Assembly (NCBI GenBank): GCA_003599535.1
Contig: QZKQ01000107.1
Coordinates: 1-41,059, forward strand
DNA length: 41,059 nt
Source: Candidatus Zixiibacteriota bacterium
GTDB lineage: Bacteria; Electryoneota; B3-LCP
Reading direction: 5' to 3'
A model generated the notes under the pieces. The model was given only the letters and a program-made list of their open reading frames with translations. It was not told the DNA's origin and searched no databases. The position numbers were made by a program, and so were the translations under genes. Positions within the stretch are counted from its first letter, which is position 1. The number at the start of each line of letters is the position of its first letter. Shown here piece by piece: positions 7,990 through 16,165 of the stretch.

Positions 7990-10136
7990 ACGTTTCCTCC
8001 CAGCCAGCCGCCCAGCTTCACCACCAGGAAGGCCGCACCCCAGGCCAGGACAGTCTGGTACCCCACCGAAAACAGGGTCCAGCGCCAACTTCCGGTCTCC
8101 CGCCAGATGGCCGTAATCACCGCCAGGCAGGGGGAATAGAGCAGCACGAAAACCATGAAGGCCAGCGCCGCCAGGGGGGTGATTCCAGAATCCAGCAGCG
8201 CCGCCGCCAGAGGGCTGATTTCACTATCCGCCGGGGCCTCTTCGCCCACCCCGTACAGCACGCCCATGGTGGAGACCACCACTTCCTTGGCCACCAGACC
8301 GGCCAGCAGGGAGACGTCCATCTGCCAGGAGAAGCCCAGCGGTTCCAGCGCCGGCGACAGCGCCCGGCCGACCTGCCCGATGAAGGAGTCCGCCGCCGGG
8401 GGGGAGTCGCCGTCCACCCGGGGGAAGGCGCCCAGGAACCACACCACCACCGAGGCGGCCAGGATGATGGTGCCCATCTTGCGCAGGTACTGCGAGGCCC
8501 GATCCCACATGTGCAGCAGGCTGGTGCGGGCCGTGGGCACGCGGTAGGGCGGCAGTTCCATGACGAAGGGGGCTCCCTTGGCCCGCAGCAGGGTCAGCGA
8601 CAGCAGCTTGCCCGCCACCACCGCCGCCAGGACGCCGAAAATGTACAGCAGGAAAATGACGTTGCCGGCGCGGCGGGGGAAGAAGGTCCCGGCGAACAAC
8701 ACGTACACGGGCAGCCGGGCCGAACAGCTCATCAGCGGAGTGATCAGGATGGTCAGCAGCCGGTCACGGGGGCTTTCCAGGGTGCGCGTGGCCATGATGG
8801 CCGGGACTCCGCAGCCGAAGCCCATGATCAGGGGGATGAACGATTTTCCGTGCAGCCCGATGGCGTGCATCAGCTTGTCCATGAGGAAGGCGGCCCGGGC
8901 CATGTAACCGGTGTCTTCCAGCAGGGATATGCCCAGGAACAGGATCAGGATGTTGGGCAGGAACACCAGCACTCCGCCGACGCCCCCCACCACGCCGTCC
9001 ACCAGCAGGTCGCGCAGCGGGCCGGTGGGCAGAACCGACCCCAGCATCCCGCCGACCCACCCCACCAGGGCCTCGATCCCGGCCATGGGGAGCGCGCCGA
9101 AGGTGAAGGTGGCCTGGAACAGCAGCCAGAGGAAGGCGATGAACAGGGGCAGGCCCAGCCAGCGGTGGGTCAGCACCCGGTCAATTTTCTCGGAGAATTC
9201 GCGGCGGTCAATGATCGAGCGAGTCACCGCTTCCTGCAGGGCGCCGGCGATGAAGCCGTAGCGCCGGTCGGCGATCAGGGTCTCCAGTCCTTCGGGGTAG
9301 AGCCGGTTCAAACGCTGGACGGCGGCGTCCACCTGGGCCTGCAACCCGGAGGCCTGTTCGGGCTGGTCGCAGGCCAGCTTGACCAGCGCCTCGCGGTCTC
9401 CTTCCAGCAGGCGCAGGGCCAGCCAGCGCGCGGGGATGGCGTGGCGTTGGGCGGCCGCGGAGACGGTCTGGGCCAGCCGGGCGATCTCCTCCTCCAGTTC
9501 GGGCCCGTAATGCACGTGGACGCCGCCGGAGGCGGGCGCTTCGTCCTCGCCTTCCACCAGGGCCGCCAGCAGGGGATCCATGCCGTAGCCCTTCGGTCCC
9601 ACGGTGGGCACGATCGGGCAACCCAACAGGCTTTGCAGCAGGGGGAGGTTGACGCGCAGGCCCTTGTCCTGGAGTTCATCGTACATGTTCAGGGCGATGA
9701 CCAGGGACAGGCCCATTTCGATCAGTTGGACGGTGAGGTAGAGGTTGCGTTCGAGGTTGGAGCCGTCCACCACCTGGAGGATGCGGTTGGGACGTTCGTT
9801 CAAGAGGAAGTCGCGGACCAGGGTCTCTTCCAGCGAGAAGGAGGAGAGGCTGTAGGCTCCCGGCAGGTCCGTGATCAGCAGATCGCGGTCCCGGAAGCGC
9901 AGCAGGCCCTCCTTCTTCTCGATGGTGACGCCGGGCCAGTTGCCCACTTTCTGGCGGGCCCCGGTCAGCGCGTTGAAGATGGTGGTTTTGCCGGCGTTGG
10001 GATTGCCCACCAGGCCCACACGCAAGGGGCCGGTAAGGGAGGCGGTCAGAGCGGCGCTTCGGTCGCCGGGAAGGTCACCAGCACGGACAACGCTTCCGTT
10101 ACTCTCAGGGCGACGTGATATCCCTTTATCTCGCAT
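7986..10136 (-). CDS. feoB: Ferrous iron transport GTPase-permease FeoB
   Basis: The protein has up to 716 residues. The N-terminal G domain has G1 GNPNAGKTT (44-52), G2 NWPGVT (66-71), G3 DLPG (90-93) and G4 NMYD (150-153). A helical region and two Gate-type membrane halves follow, with the usual FeoB motifs (FLPNILILFLGISLLEDTGYM, GFGCGVPAIMATRT, MSCSARLPVY). It imports Fe(II) across the inner membrane. The annotated ATG 10136 overlaps feoA by 91 bases and has no clear ribosome site. Families usually begin about 5-10 residues before the G1 motif, so TTG at 10025-10023 or GTG at 10019-10017 may be the true start; the call of family and strand is unaffected. It forms an operon with feoA upstream and the Cys-rich small protein downstream (ATGA overlap). 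Confidence 0.95.
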   Translation of the reverse strand: MRDKGISRRPESNGSVVRAGDLPGDRSAALTASLTGPLRVGLVGNPNAGKTTIFNALTGARQKVGNWPGVTIEKKEGLLRFRDRDLLITDLPGAYSLSSFSLEETLVRDFLLNERPNRILQVVDGSNLERNLYLTVQLIEMGLSLVIALNMYDELQDKGLRVNLPLLQSLLGCPIVPTVGPKGYGMDPLLAALVEGEDEAPASGGVHVHYGPELEEEIARLAQTVSAAAQRHAIPARWLALRLLEGDREALVKLACDQPEQASGLQAQVDAAVQRLNRLYPEGLETLIADRRYGFIAGALQEAVTRSIIDRREFSEKIDRVLTHRWLGLPLFIAFLWLLFQATFTFGALPMAGIEALVGWVGGMLGSVLPTGPLRDLLVDGVVGGVGGVLVFLPNILILFLGISLLEDTGYMARAAFLMDKLMHAIGLHGKSFIPLIMGFGCGVPAIMATRTLESPRDRLLTILITPLMSCSARLPVYVLFAGTFFPRRAGNVIFLLYIFGVLAAVVAGKLLSLTLLRAKGAPFVMELPPYRVPTARTSLLHMWDRASQYLRKMGTIILAASVVVWFLGAFPRVDGDSPPAADSFIGQVGRALSPALEPLGFSWQMDVSLLAGLVAKEVVVSTMGVLYGVGEEAPADSEISPLAAALLDSGITPLAALAFMVFVLLYSPCLAVITAIWRETGSWRWTLFSVGYQTVLAWGAAFLVVKLGGWLGGNV

Positions 10137-10423
10137 TCCAGAGGATCTTTCAGCGGGGCATACTTGACCACGCGCACCTTGGTGCCGGGTACCAGGCCCA
10201 TCTCCAGCAGGCGGCGCCGCAGAGGGCCGTGACCGGCCAGGCGGCGGATGGTGATCTCATCGCCTTCGCGGCAGTAACCCAGGGGGATTTCTTCGGCGCC
10301 GGCGAGGCGGCCGTGGCAGTGTCCGTGGCCCGCATGGGGAGTTCCCGCAGGGGCGGGGGTGCAACCCGAAGCGGCATTATCGGCATGATCCCGGAAAAAA
10401 CGGAATCCGAAGCGGTGGCGCAT
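10046..10423 (-). CDS. feoA: FeoA-domain protein with a His-rich N-terminal extension
   Basis: The protein has 125 residues. Residues about 45-125 form an SH3-like FeoA domain (IPLGYCREGDEITIRRLAG, LLEMGLVPGTKVRVVKYAPL, YHVALRVTEALSVLV). FeoA normally has about 75-80 residues; here about 40 extra N-terminal residues carry a GTPHAGHGHCHG cluster (H30, H33, H35, C36, H37) that could bind metal. The start ATG 10423 is supported by TAGGAA just upstream on the minus strand. It is first in the feo operon, behind a promoter at 10480-10508 overlapped by a Fur-box-like site. FeoA binds FeoB and supports Fe(II) uptake; the His/Cys extension as an iron sensor or donor is inference. Confidence 0.88.
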   Translation of the reverse strand: MRHRFGFRFFRDHADNAASGCTPAPAGTPHAGHGHCHGRLAGAEEIPLGYCREGDEITIRRLAGHGPLRRRLLEMGLVPGTKVRVVKYAPLKDPLECEIKGYHVALRVTEALSVLVTFPATEAPL

Positions 10424-10463
10424 AAATTCCTATTATGACAGAGAAGCGGATCTTGGTCATCTA

Positions 10464-10483
10464 ATTGCGATTGCGTATCAATA
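10464..10483 (-). promoter_or_regulatory. Fur-box-like operator over the feo promoter
   Basis: The plus-strand reading ATTGCGATTGCGTATCAATA resembles Fur boxes of the TTGCGAATnATTATCAAT type, matching TTGCGA at one end and TATCAAT at the other. It overlaps the -10 hexamer and the predicted start point, where a repressor would block RNA polymerase. That it lies before an Fe(II) uptake operon fits iron-dependent repression by Fur or a DtxR-type regulator. The assignment is by resemblance and position only. Confidence 0.45.
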
Positions 10484-10508
10484 TAATAATATTTCTACCC
10501 CAAGTCAA
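10480..10508 (-). promoter_or_regulatory. feo operon promoter
   Basis: On the minus strand TTGACT (10508-10503), 17 bases, TATATT (10485-10480). Transcription would start near 10473, about 50 bases before the feoA ATG. Confidence 0.7.
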
Positions 10509-10570
10509 GAGGATTCTGTAAAATTTCCGGCGGGGAGGGTGGGCGCCAGGTCACGCCGTTCCGGGGCGAT

Positions 10571-11236
10571 TCAGTACACCAGCGCCACCACCCGGCGAGG
10601 GCCGTGGGCTCCGCGCACCAGCACCTTCTCGATGTCCGCGGTCAGGGACGGCCCGGTGACCCAGGTGAGGGGCACGGCGCCCAGGTCCACGCCTTCCCGG
10701 CGCATGGCTTCCAGCCAGGAGAGCTTGTCGGGGTAGACGCGATCCCGGCGCAGCAGGATCACATGGCACGGTGGCAGCAGGGCCGCCCAGCGTCCCCGTT
10801 CAGCGGTGTGCCACAATGCCACCGTTCCCGTATCCGCGATCCCCGCCTGGGCCGTGGTGATCCCCATGTCCGCCTGCGCTGCCACGTCCACCGTTGCTCC
10901 CTGGGGGTTGAGGGCCGCGGCGCCGGCTTCCCGGATCAGCCGCGCCACCTCCAGGCGCTCCAGTTCGGGATCCGGTGGCAGCAGCACCGTGGATGTGGCA
11001 GCACTCTGCAACAGTGCGCCCAGATGAGCTGCCACCTCCGCGTCCCCCGCCAGGATGACGGCTTCACCGCCCACTTTTTCCAACATGAGGCGGAACCGGT
11101 CAAGCGTCTCCGCGCTCCCGGCCTGCTCCGGATGGGGATCGGGCTGGTAGCCGGAAGCGGCCTCGGCGCACTCGCGGCGGCCGGCGGCCTGCGCCTGCCG
11201 CAGGGCAGAAAGCATTTTTTCGCGGGAATCGGTCAT
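10571..11236 (-). CDS. lutC: LUD-domain protein, LutC/YkgG family
   Basis: The protein has 221 residues. It begins MTDSREKMLSALRQAQAAGR and contains the LUD-fold signature region (ADMGITTAQAGIADTGTVAL, then PPCHVILLRRDRVYPDKL and a terminal GAHGPRRVVALVY). In LutABC systems the C subunit takes part in oxidation of L-lactate to pyruvate together with Fe-S subunits LutA and LutB; neither is seen in this window, so the role here is open. ATG 11236 is preferred over the upstream in-frame ATG at 11302 because GGGAAGAGAG lies just before it and family members begin at this point. It is apparently a single-gene unit between the divergent feo region and the plus-strand FmdB-like gene. Confidence 0.85.
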   Translation of the reverse strand: MTDSREKMLSALRQAQAAGRRECAEAASGYQPDPHPEQAGSAETLDRFRLMLEKVGGEAVILAGDAEVAAHLGALLQSAATSTVLLPPDPELERLEVARLIREAGAAALNPQGATVDVAAQADMGITTAQAGIADTGTVALWHTAERGRWAALLPPCHVILLRRDRVYPDKLSWLEAMRREGVDLGAVPLTWVTGPSLTADIEKVLVRGAHGPRRVVALVY

Positions 11237-11442
11237 GGGGTCTCTCTTCCCGAAGGCATTCGGGGATATAGGGTACCATGCGGACGGCCGGCGGCCGGGC
11301 ACCTAAATATACTCACAAATCCTGGGGAAATCAAGCCCAATTCGGGGCCGGAAAGAAAAATTTCCCCCAACCTCGGATCCTTTTTCCTGTTGGTGTATCT
11401 AATAGAGTAAAGAGATTCACTTTCGATGCGGGAAAAGGTCTT

Positions 11443-11652
11443 ATGCCCATTTTCGAATACCGTTGCCCTGACTGCCAGCAGGAATTCGATGAAATCCGGC
11501 CCTTCGCCGACCGGGACGAGCCCGTCAGTTGTCCCCATTGCGGCAGCCGGAGGTCCGAACGCAAGATTTCGCTGTTCGGCACCACCGGGTGGAGCTCGGG
11601 AGGGGGCTCCGCTCCGTCGTCTTCCTGCGGCGGGCACGGCGGCTTCACGTGA
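11443..11652 (+). CDS. FmdB-family zinc ribbon protein
   Basis: The protein has 69 residues: MPIFEYRCPDCQQEF, then EPVSCPHCGSRRSERKISLFG and a Gly/Ser-rich tail ending SSSCGGHGGFT. Two CxxC pairs (CPDC and CPHC) form a single zinc ribbon, as in the FmdB/CxxC_CxxC_SSSS family of putative regulatory proteins. The function is not established for the family. ATG 11443 has AAAAGG about 5-9 bases upstream. The tail contains a further Cys and His but no recognisable domain. A terminator hairpin follows at 11713-11740. Confidence 0.85.
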   Translation: MPIFEYRCPDCQQEFDEIRPFADRDEPVSCPHCGSRRSERKISLFGTTGWSSGGGSAPSSSCGGHGGFT

Positions 11653-11712
11653 GGCTAAGGGCCTGTCCCTGGGCCGGCGGCTCAGGCTTCGCGCCCCGAA
11701 GACCTCTGTCCA

Positions 11713-11746
11713 AATCCCCCGGTTCTCTCCCCGGGGGATTCTTTAT
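11713..11746 (+). terminator. Hairpin terminator after the FmdB-like gene
   Basis: AATCCCCCGG (11713-11722) and CCGGGGGATT (11731-11740) pair perfectly over 10 bases around an 8-base loop and are followed by CTTTAT. The T-tract is short. Confidence 0.6.
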
Positions 11747-11768
11747 GGCGCCCCGGCGGGAATTTCCC

Positions 11769-11797
11769 TTGACTTGCCGGGCGTTTCGTCGTACCTT
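11769..11797 (+). promoter_or_regulatory. Putative promoter of the rubrerythrin-like gene
   Basis: TTGACT (11769-11774), 17 bases, TACCTT (11792-11797). It lies just after the FmdB terminator and 72 bases before the ATG at 11869. Confidence 0.5.
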
Positions 11798-11868
11798 ATC
11801 CGGCGAAGACCCCTCCGGCCCCCGCCTGCCGGAACAGATCCTGTCCACCCTTTCTATGGAATCGACCC

Positions 11869-12408
11869 ATGACCGACATCGAACGCCGCAATCTGATCGC
11901 CACGCTGAACCTGGAGTACGGCGCCACCTACCGCTATCTGCTCCAGGCGCAGCGCTTTCTGAGCCCCCGCGCGGTGGCCCTGATCGAGGGCGTGCGCCGC
12001 AACGAGGCGGACCACATCGCCTTCATGCTGAACCTGCTGGAGAACGACATCACGGAGGCCCCGGAAGGCTTCAAGACGCTTTACCTGCACCTGAAGCTGA
12101 ACCTGGCCTTCGAACAGGAGGCGGTGAAATTTTACGGGCAGTTTTCCCGCGAGGCGGAGGACCCCGCCATCCGTGATACCTTCCGTACGCTGTTGAAGTC
12201 GGAAGCCGGGCACGTGAGGCTCTTCGAGGAAATGATCAAGGCGCTGGAAGAGGGGAGCTTTCCCCGGATCTTCCTCTGTCCCCTGTGCGGGTGGGAGATA
12301 AACTACGGCCCCGGCGCAGGGGCCGGGGCCGTGCAGAAGTGCGAGAAGTGCGGAGCCCGGTTTGAGCTGATCCTGGAAAACGGGGATTTCGCCCTTAAGG
12401 CCGCGTAG
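11869..12408 (+). CDS. Rubrerythrin-like diiron protein with C-terminal zinc/rubredoxin-like site
   Basis: The protein has 179 residues. Residues 1-130 form a ferritin-like four-helix bundle with diiron-ligand motifs: E16 (LNLEYGATYRY), E46-x2-H49 (RRNEADHIAF), E82/E84 (FEQEAVKFY) and E112-x2-H115 (SEAGHVRLF). The C-terminus has C137-x2-C140 and C158-x2-C161, a rubredoxin/zinc-ribbon-like site with a Gly-rich linker. Rubrerythrins reduce hydrogen peroxide in anaerobes and microaerophiles; the same role is likely here, in the cytoplasm. The SD before ATG 11869 is weak. Its last 14 bases overlap the 3' end of the convergent thiD gene. Confidence 0.82.
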   Translation: MTDIERRNLIATLNLEYGATYRYLLQAQRFLSPRAVALIEGVRRNEADHIAFMLNLLENDITEAPEGFKTLYLHLKLNLAFEQEAVKFYGQFSREAEDPAIRDTFRTLLKSEAGHVRLFEEMIKALEEGSFPRIFLCPLCGWEINYGPGAGAGAVQKCEKCGARFELILENGDFALKAA

Positions 12409-13210
12409 GCAGGGGCAGGAAACCGATTTCCGGATCGTTGCCGGAGGTGTAGTGGCCTTCCAGGGCGGCGCGTACATAGTCCTGAGCATAGGCCACGGCA
12501 TCGCGCAGCTCCAGCCCCTTGGCCAGCCCGCAGGTCAGGGCCGCCGACGTCACGCAGCCGGCGCCACGCAGGCGCAGATTGGGGGCCACGCGCGGGTGGG
12601 GGAAACGTTCCACCTTGCCGCCGTCCACCAGGATGTCCTCGGGTTCGCCGGACAAATGCCCGCCCTTCAACAGGACGGCGGTGCCCCAGCGGCGGTTCAG
12701 CTCGCGGGCGGCGCGTTCGGCCTCGGAGGCGTCGCGGATCTCCCGTCCCAGGAAGTAAGCCGCTTCGGTGATGTTGGGGGTGATCACCCGGCACAGGGGG
12801 ACCAGTCGCGCCTGCAACAGCGGCACGGTGTACAACTGGATCAACTCGCCGCCGCTGGAAGCCCGCAGGATGGGGTCCAGCACGGCGGGAACTGGCTGCT
12901 CTTCCAGATAATAGGTGGTCAGGCGCACGGCCGCGGGGCTGTAGATCATGCCGATCTTCACCGCGGCAGGACGGAACTCCGCTGAGATCACGTCGAACTC
13001 GTTGGACATCAGGGTGCGGGGCAGCGCCATGATCTGGGTGATGCGGCTGGATCCCTGGGCGGCCACCGAAGTGAGCACGGCCAGGGGATGAAAGCCCAGC
13101 GCCCGGATGACGGCCGCGTCGGCCAGAACGCCCGCTCCGCCGGTGGGATCGAAGCCGGCGATGGTGAGGACAGCGGGGCGTTGAGGGGTGGAGTTGGTTT
13201 GTGGTTTCAT
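12395..13210 (-). CDS. thiD: Hydroxymethylpyrimidine/phosphomethylpyrimidine kinase ThiD
   Basis: The protein has 271 residues, the usual length for single-domain ThiD. It has the PfkB/ribokinase-type N-terminus VLTIAGFDPTGGAGVLADAA, the VLDPILRASSGGELI segment, PNITEAAYFLG, and the LRGAGCVTSAALT anion-hole loop with the conserved Gly and Cys. It phosphorylates HMP and HMP-P in thiamine synthesis or salvage. ATG 13210 has GGAAG upstream. It reads in the same direction as thiL but is separated by 119 bases containing a GC hairpin, so it may be a separate transcript. The 3' end overlaps the rubrerythrin-like gene tail to tail. Confidence 0.9.
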   Translation of the reverse strand: MKPQTNSTPQRPAVLTIAGFDPTGGAGVLADAAVIRALGFHPLAVLTSVAAQGSSRITQIMALPRTLMSNEFDVISAEFRPAAVKIGMIYSPAAVRLTTYYLEEQPVPAVLDPILRASSGGELIQLYTVPLLQARLVPLCRVITPNITEAAYFLGREIRDASEAERAARELNRRWGTAVLLKGGHLSGEPEDILVDGGKVERFPHPRVAPNLRLRGAGCVTSAALTCGLAKGLELRDAVAYAQDYVRAALEGHYTSGNDPEIGFLPLPTRP

Positions 13211-13230
13211 ACCCTATCTTCCGTTTATTG

Positions 13231-13260
13231 CCGGGCGGCCGCAATGGGACCGCCCCCGGG
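13231..13260 (-). terminator. GC-rich palindrome between thiL and thiD
   Basis: The plus-strand reading CCGGGCGGCCGC ... GGACCGCCCCCGGG is a member of the GGGGCGGTCC hairpin family seen at 121 and 4323. It lies after the thiL stop. It has no clear T-tract on the minus strand, so termination is uncertain. Confidence 0.35.
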
Positions 13261-13292
13261 TTTCATGCCGCCGGGAGGCTGGCGGCTCTTTT

Positions 13293-13312
13293 AATTTGCG
13301 TATCAATACAAG
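13293..13312 (-). promoter_or_regulatory. Second copy of the ATTGATACGCAA word upstream of thiD
   Basis: On the minus strand TTGTATTGATACGCAAATTAA shares the 12-mer ATTGATACGCAA with the feo operator (10464-10483). A 12-base match in 41 kb can arise by chance, so this is recorded as a possible operator only. Confidence 0.2.
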
Positions 13313-13329
13313 CAGCCCGGTGATAGCAT

Positions 13330-14400
13330 TTACCTGAAGTGATCGTACGCCCGGGGCGCGATGTTTTCTTCCCTGCCGTCCGCGTGGCGCAGGACCAACC
13401 CGGCTTCGCGGCGGACGCGCCCGATAGCGTAGACCCCTCGACCCAGCTTCTCCCGCAATGCGCGGTCGAAGTTTTCCCACTGCCCCTCCGGAGTACAACC
13501 CAGAAGGCTGTACTCTTCCCCTCCTCTTAACATATACTCGCGCAGGTTCCAATTCCGATTCCGGGCGGCGGATTTAAGCGCCGGCAAAACCGGTAACGCC
13601 GTCTCCTCCAATTCCGCCCCCACCCCCGAAGCTTCCAGGATGTGCCCCAGGTCCCCGGCCAGGCCGTCCGACACGTCTATCAGGGCTCTGACTCTGCCCC
13701 CGGCGGCGCAGGCCAGGCCCAGTTCCACTTCCGGCCGGGGCTGGAGGAAGGCCTCCAGCAGCTCCGGGTAAACCTCCGGCGATCCCTCCCGCAGCAGTTC
13801 CAACCCCGCGGCGGCGGCGCCCGGCGGACGGCTGATCCAGATGACGTCACCGGGCCGGGCTCCGGCGCGGGTCAGCACCCGGGCAGGGTCCGCCGCACCG
13901 TTCACGGTCACGCTGATCAGCAGCGGCCCGGGCGAGGCGGTCACATCTCCCCCGATCAGGGCCACGTCGAAGCGGCAGGCCAGGTCCAGGAAGCCGCGGC
14001 GAAATTCCATCACCTCGGCGTCCGTCCAGGGGGGGGGAAGGGCCAGGCTCAGGAGGCAGTGCAGGGGTTGGCCGCCCATGGCAGCGATGTCGGAGAGATT
14101 GACGGCCAGGGATTTCCAGCCCAGGTGCCGGGGAGTGCCCCAGTCCCGGCGGAAATGAATCCCCTCGACCAGCAAGTCGGTAGTCTGCAGGATCACGCGG
14201 TCGCCCGGCGGGCGCAGGACCGCAGCGTCGTCCCCGGGGCCGATCACCACGCCCTGCCCGGTGGGCCAGGCGGAAGCCGCCCCGGGCCCCGGAGCGGATT
14301 CCGCCTCGGGTCCGGAAAGGAATTTGCGGATCAGCTCGAATTCACCCCACCGGCCCGGCCGGCGGCTGTCCCCCTCCCCTTCCGGACGCTTTACGGTCAT
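13330..14400 (-). CDS. thiL: Thiamine-monophosphate kinase ThiL
   Basis: The protein has 356 residues. It has the ThiL/PurM-like motifs in order: GEFELIRKF (19-27), GPGDDAAVL, QTTDLLVEGIHFRRDW, LAVNLSDIAAMG, LIGGDVT and IDVSDGLAGDLGHI. It phosphorylates thiamine monophosphate to thiamine pyrophosphate in the cytoplasm. ATG 14400 overlaps the stop of the upstream S41 protease as ATGA, so the two are translationally coupled. A linker of about 20 Ala/Gly/Pro-rich residues (SGPEAESAPGPGAASAWPTG) follows the first helix and looks like a lineage-specific insert. Confidence 0.92.
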   Translation of the reverse strand: MTVKRPEGEGDSRRPGRWGEFELIRKFLSGPEAESAPGPGAASAWPTGQGVVIGPGDDAAVLRPPGDRVILQTTDLLVEGIHFRRDWGTPRHLGWKSLAVNLSDIAAMGGQPLHCLLSLALPPPWTDAEVMEFRRGFLDLACRFDVALIGGDVTASPGPLLISVTVNGAADPARVLTRAGARPGDVIWISRPPGAAAAGLELLREGSPEVYPELLEAFLQPRPEVELGLACAAGGRVRALIDVSDGLAGDLGHILEASGVGAELEETALPVLPALKSAARNRNWNLREYMLRGGEEYSLLGCTPEGQWENFDRALREKLGRGVYAIGRVRREAGLVLRHADGREENIAPRAYDHFR

Positions 14401-16109
14401 TTCTCGCCTTCCGTCATGGTCGGCGGACCGGCCAGGTAAACCTGGTACTGTTCATCATCGCGCAGCAGATCCAGGGCCGCCTGCATCTGGGTATCGGCCT
14501 GGATCCCTGCCAGGATGCGCCCGCGGTTACCCTCCTGCAGCCCGGCCAGTTCCTTCTCCAGGCCGCTCTCCAGGAAATCCTGATGGCGGATCACATAATC
14601 CGGCCGGCTGGCGGACAGATCCTGGCTGACCATTTGCAGGTGCCCCAGCAGTTCCGGCGGCAGGTTGGCGTCACCCTGGGCCATGCTCAGCAGTTCGTCC
14701 ACCTTCAGTTCCAGATCATCCTTGTAGGTGAAGTCCTTCTCCGCCAGGAACTGCCGGAATTCCCCCAGCATTTCCGGGGTGACCGCGGTTTCCTTCTTCT
14801 GGGGATGGTTGGCCAGATACTGGGCCGCGAACTCGTAGAGCAGGCCGTCACGGATGATCTCGGTCTCGAACCGGCCCACTTCCGGCAGGCTCACCTCCAG
14901 GTCGGGGGTGATGCCGCCTCCGCCGTAGACGATGCGCCCGGCGCGGGTGTGGTACTGTTCCAGGGCGGCGGACGAATCGGAGGCCGGGGCCAGGTGCACG
15001 ATGGATTCGCTGTCGTCCCCGAAGTAGTCCATCTTCTGGATCAGGCGGCCGGACGGGGTGTAGTAGCGCGCCGTGGTGATTTTCAGCGCCTTGCCTTCCT
15101 TGAAGTCCACCAGGGTCTGGACCAATCCCTTGCCGAAGCTGGTTTTACCCACCACCACGGCCCGGTCCAGATCCTGCAGGGCGCCGGCCACGATTTCCGA
15201 GGCCGACGCGGAGCCCTCATCCACCAGCACCACCAGGGGGACGTCGGGGGCCACGGGTTCCACCTGGGAGGTGTAGGAGCGCCGCGATTCGGGGTCGCGC
15301 CCCTGGGTGCTGACGATTTCCACCCCCTTGGGGACGAAATTCTGGGTCACCTCCACGGCCGCCGGCAGCAGGCCTCCGGGATTGCGGCGCAGATCCAGGA
15401 TCAGGCCGGCCATGCCCCGGGCTTTCAGGTCTTCGACCGCCTTGCGCACCTCTTCCCCGGCGTTACGGGAGAAGCGGGCCAGCTTGATGTAGCCCACTCC
15501 GCCGTCCAGCATCCCGGCGAAGGTCACGTCCCGCACCGTGATCATGGCCCGTTCCAGGGTGAAGGAGAGCGGTTCGGCCACCCCCAGGCGCTCGATCAGC
15601 ATATTTACCTTGGTGCCGGGGTCGCCCCGCAGGTATTCGGCGGCCTGGTCGGTGGTGAAGCCGGCGGTGGAATGCCCTTCGATCTCGATGATGCGGTCGC
15701 CGGGGCGGATCCCCTGGCGCTCGGCCGGGGTGTCCTCGATGGGAGAGATGACGGTCAGGACTTTGTCCTTGCCCCGCACCCCGATTTCGATCCCCACGCC
15801 GCCGTACTGCCCCGCGGTCATGATGTGCAGATCATCGGCGGCGTCGTCATCCAGAAACACCGTGTAGGGGTCCAGGGTGGAGAGCATCCCTTCGATGCCC
15901 GCGCGCATGAAGGCTTCCGGATCCACCTGGTCCACGTACTTGGAGCTGATTTCCCGGTAAACGGTCCCGAAGAGTCCGATATTCTCCTTGATCTGGAGAT
16001 ATAGATCCATCTCGTTGGCCGGCGGCGCCGCCCCGGCGAAGGTCGCCAGGATCAGCACCACCATTCCGGTAGCAGCCCAGTTTCTCAGTCCTCGTTTCAT
16101 CAACGTCAT
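14397..16109 (-). CDS. S41 (C-terminal processing) protease with PDZ domain
   Basis: The protein has 570 residues. ATG 16109 is chosen because GAGGA lies 5-6 bases upstream and a basic signal sequence follows (MTLMKRGLRNW, then TGMVVLILATFAGAA); longer starts up to 16169 are possible. A CtpA-type N-terminal helical region (30-90) and a PDZ domain (about 95-175, YGGVGIEIG, GIRPGDRIIEI) precede the protease core. The catalytic Ser302 (SASASEIVAGAL) and Lys327 (TSFGKGLVQ) are spaced 25 apart, as in the known Ser/Lys dyads. It cleaves C-termini of exported proteins in the periplasm. The C-terminal ~150 residues form a further helical domain. It is embedded between pdxA (57 bases upstream) and thiL (ATGA overlap), which is an unusual partner set. 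Confidence 0.92.
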   Translation of the reverse strand: MTLMKRGLRNWAATGMVVLILATFAGAAPPANEMDLYLQIKENIGLFGTVYREISSKYVDQVDPEAFMRAGIEGMLSTLDPYTVFLDDDAADDLHIMTAGQYGGVGIEIGVRGKDKVLTVISPIEDTPAERQGIRPGDRIIEIEGHSTAGFTTDQAAEYLRGDPGTKVNMLIERLGVAEPLSFTLERAMITVRDVTFAGMLDGGVGYIKLARFSRNAGEEVRKAVEDLKARGMAGLILDLRRNPGGLLPAAVEVTQNFVPKGVEIVSTQGRDPESRRSYTSQVEPVAPDVPLVVLVDEGSASASEIVAGALQDLDRAVVVGKTSFGKGLVQTLVDFKEGKALKITTARYYTPSGRLIQKMDYFGDDSESIVHLAPASDSSAALEQYHTRAGRIVYGGGGITPDLEVSLPEVGRFETEIIRDGLLYEFAAQYLANHPQKKETAVTPEMLGEFRQFLAEKDFTYKDDLELKVDELLSMAQGDANLPPELLGHLQMVSQDLSASRPDYVIRHQDFLESGLEKELAGLQEGNRGRILAGIQADTQMQAALDLLRDDEQYQVYLAGPPTMTEGEK

Positions 16110-16165
16110 AATCGTCCTCATAACCACTATGCGATACCCGCCGGTCCCGTGACCGGTTCCGGGGG

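Noticed and set aside
8511..10118. 535-codon plus-strand ORF opposite feoB
   Set aside because: Gln/His/Gly-rich nonsense translation; feoB on the other strand has all family motifs.
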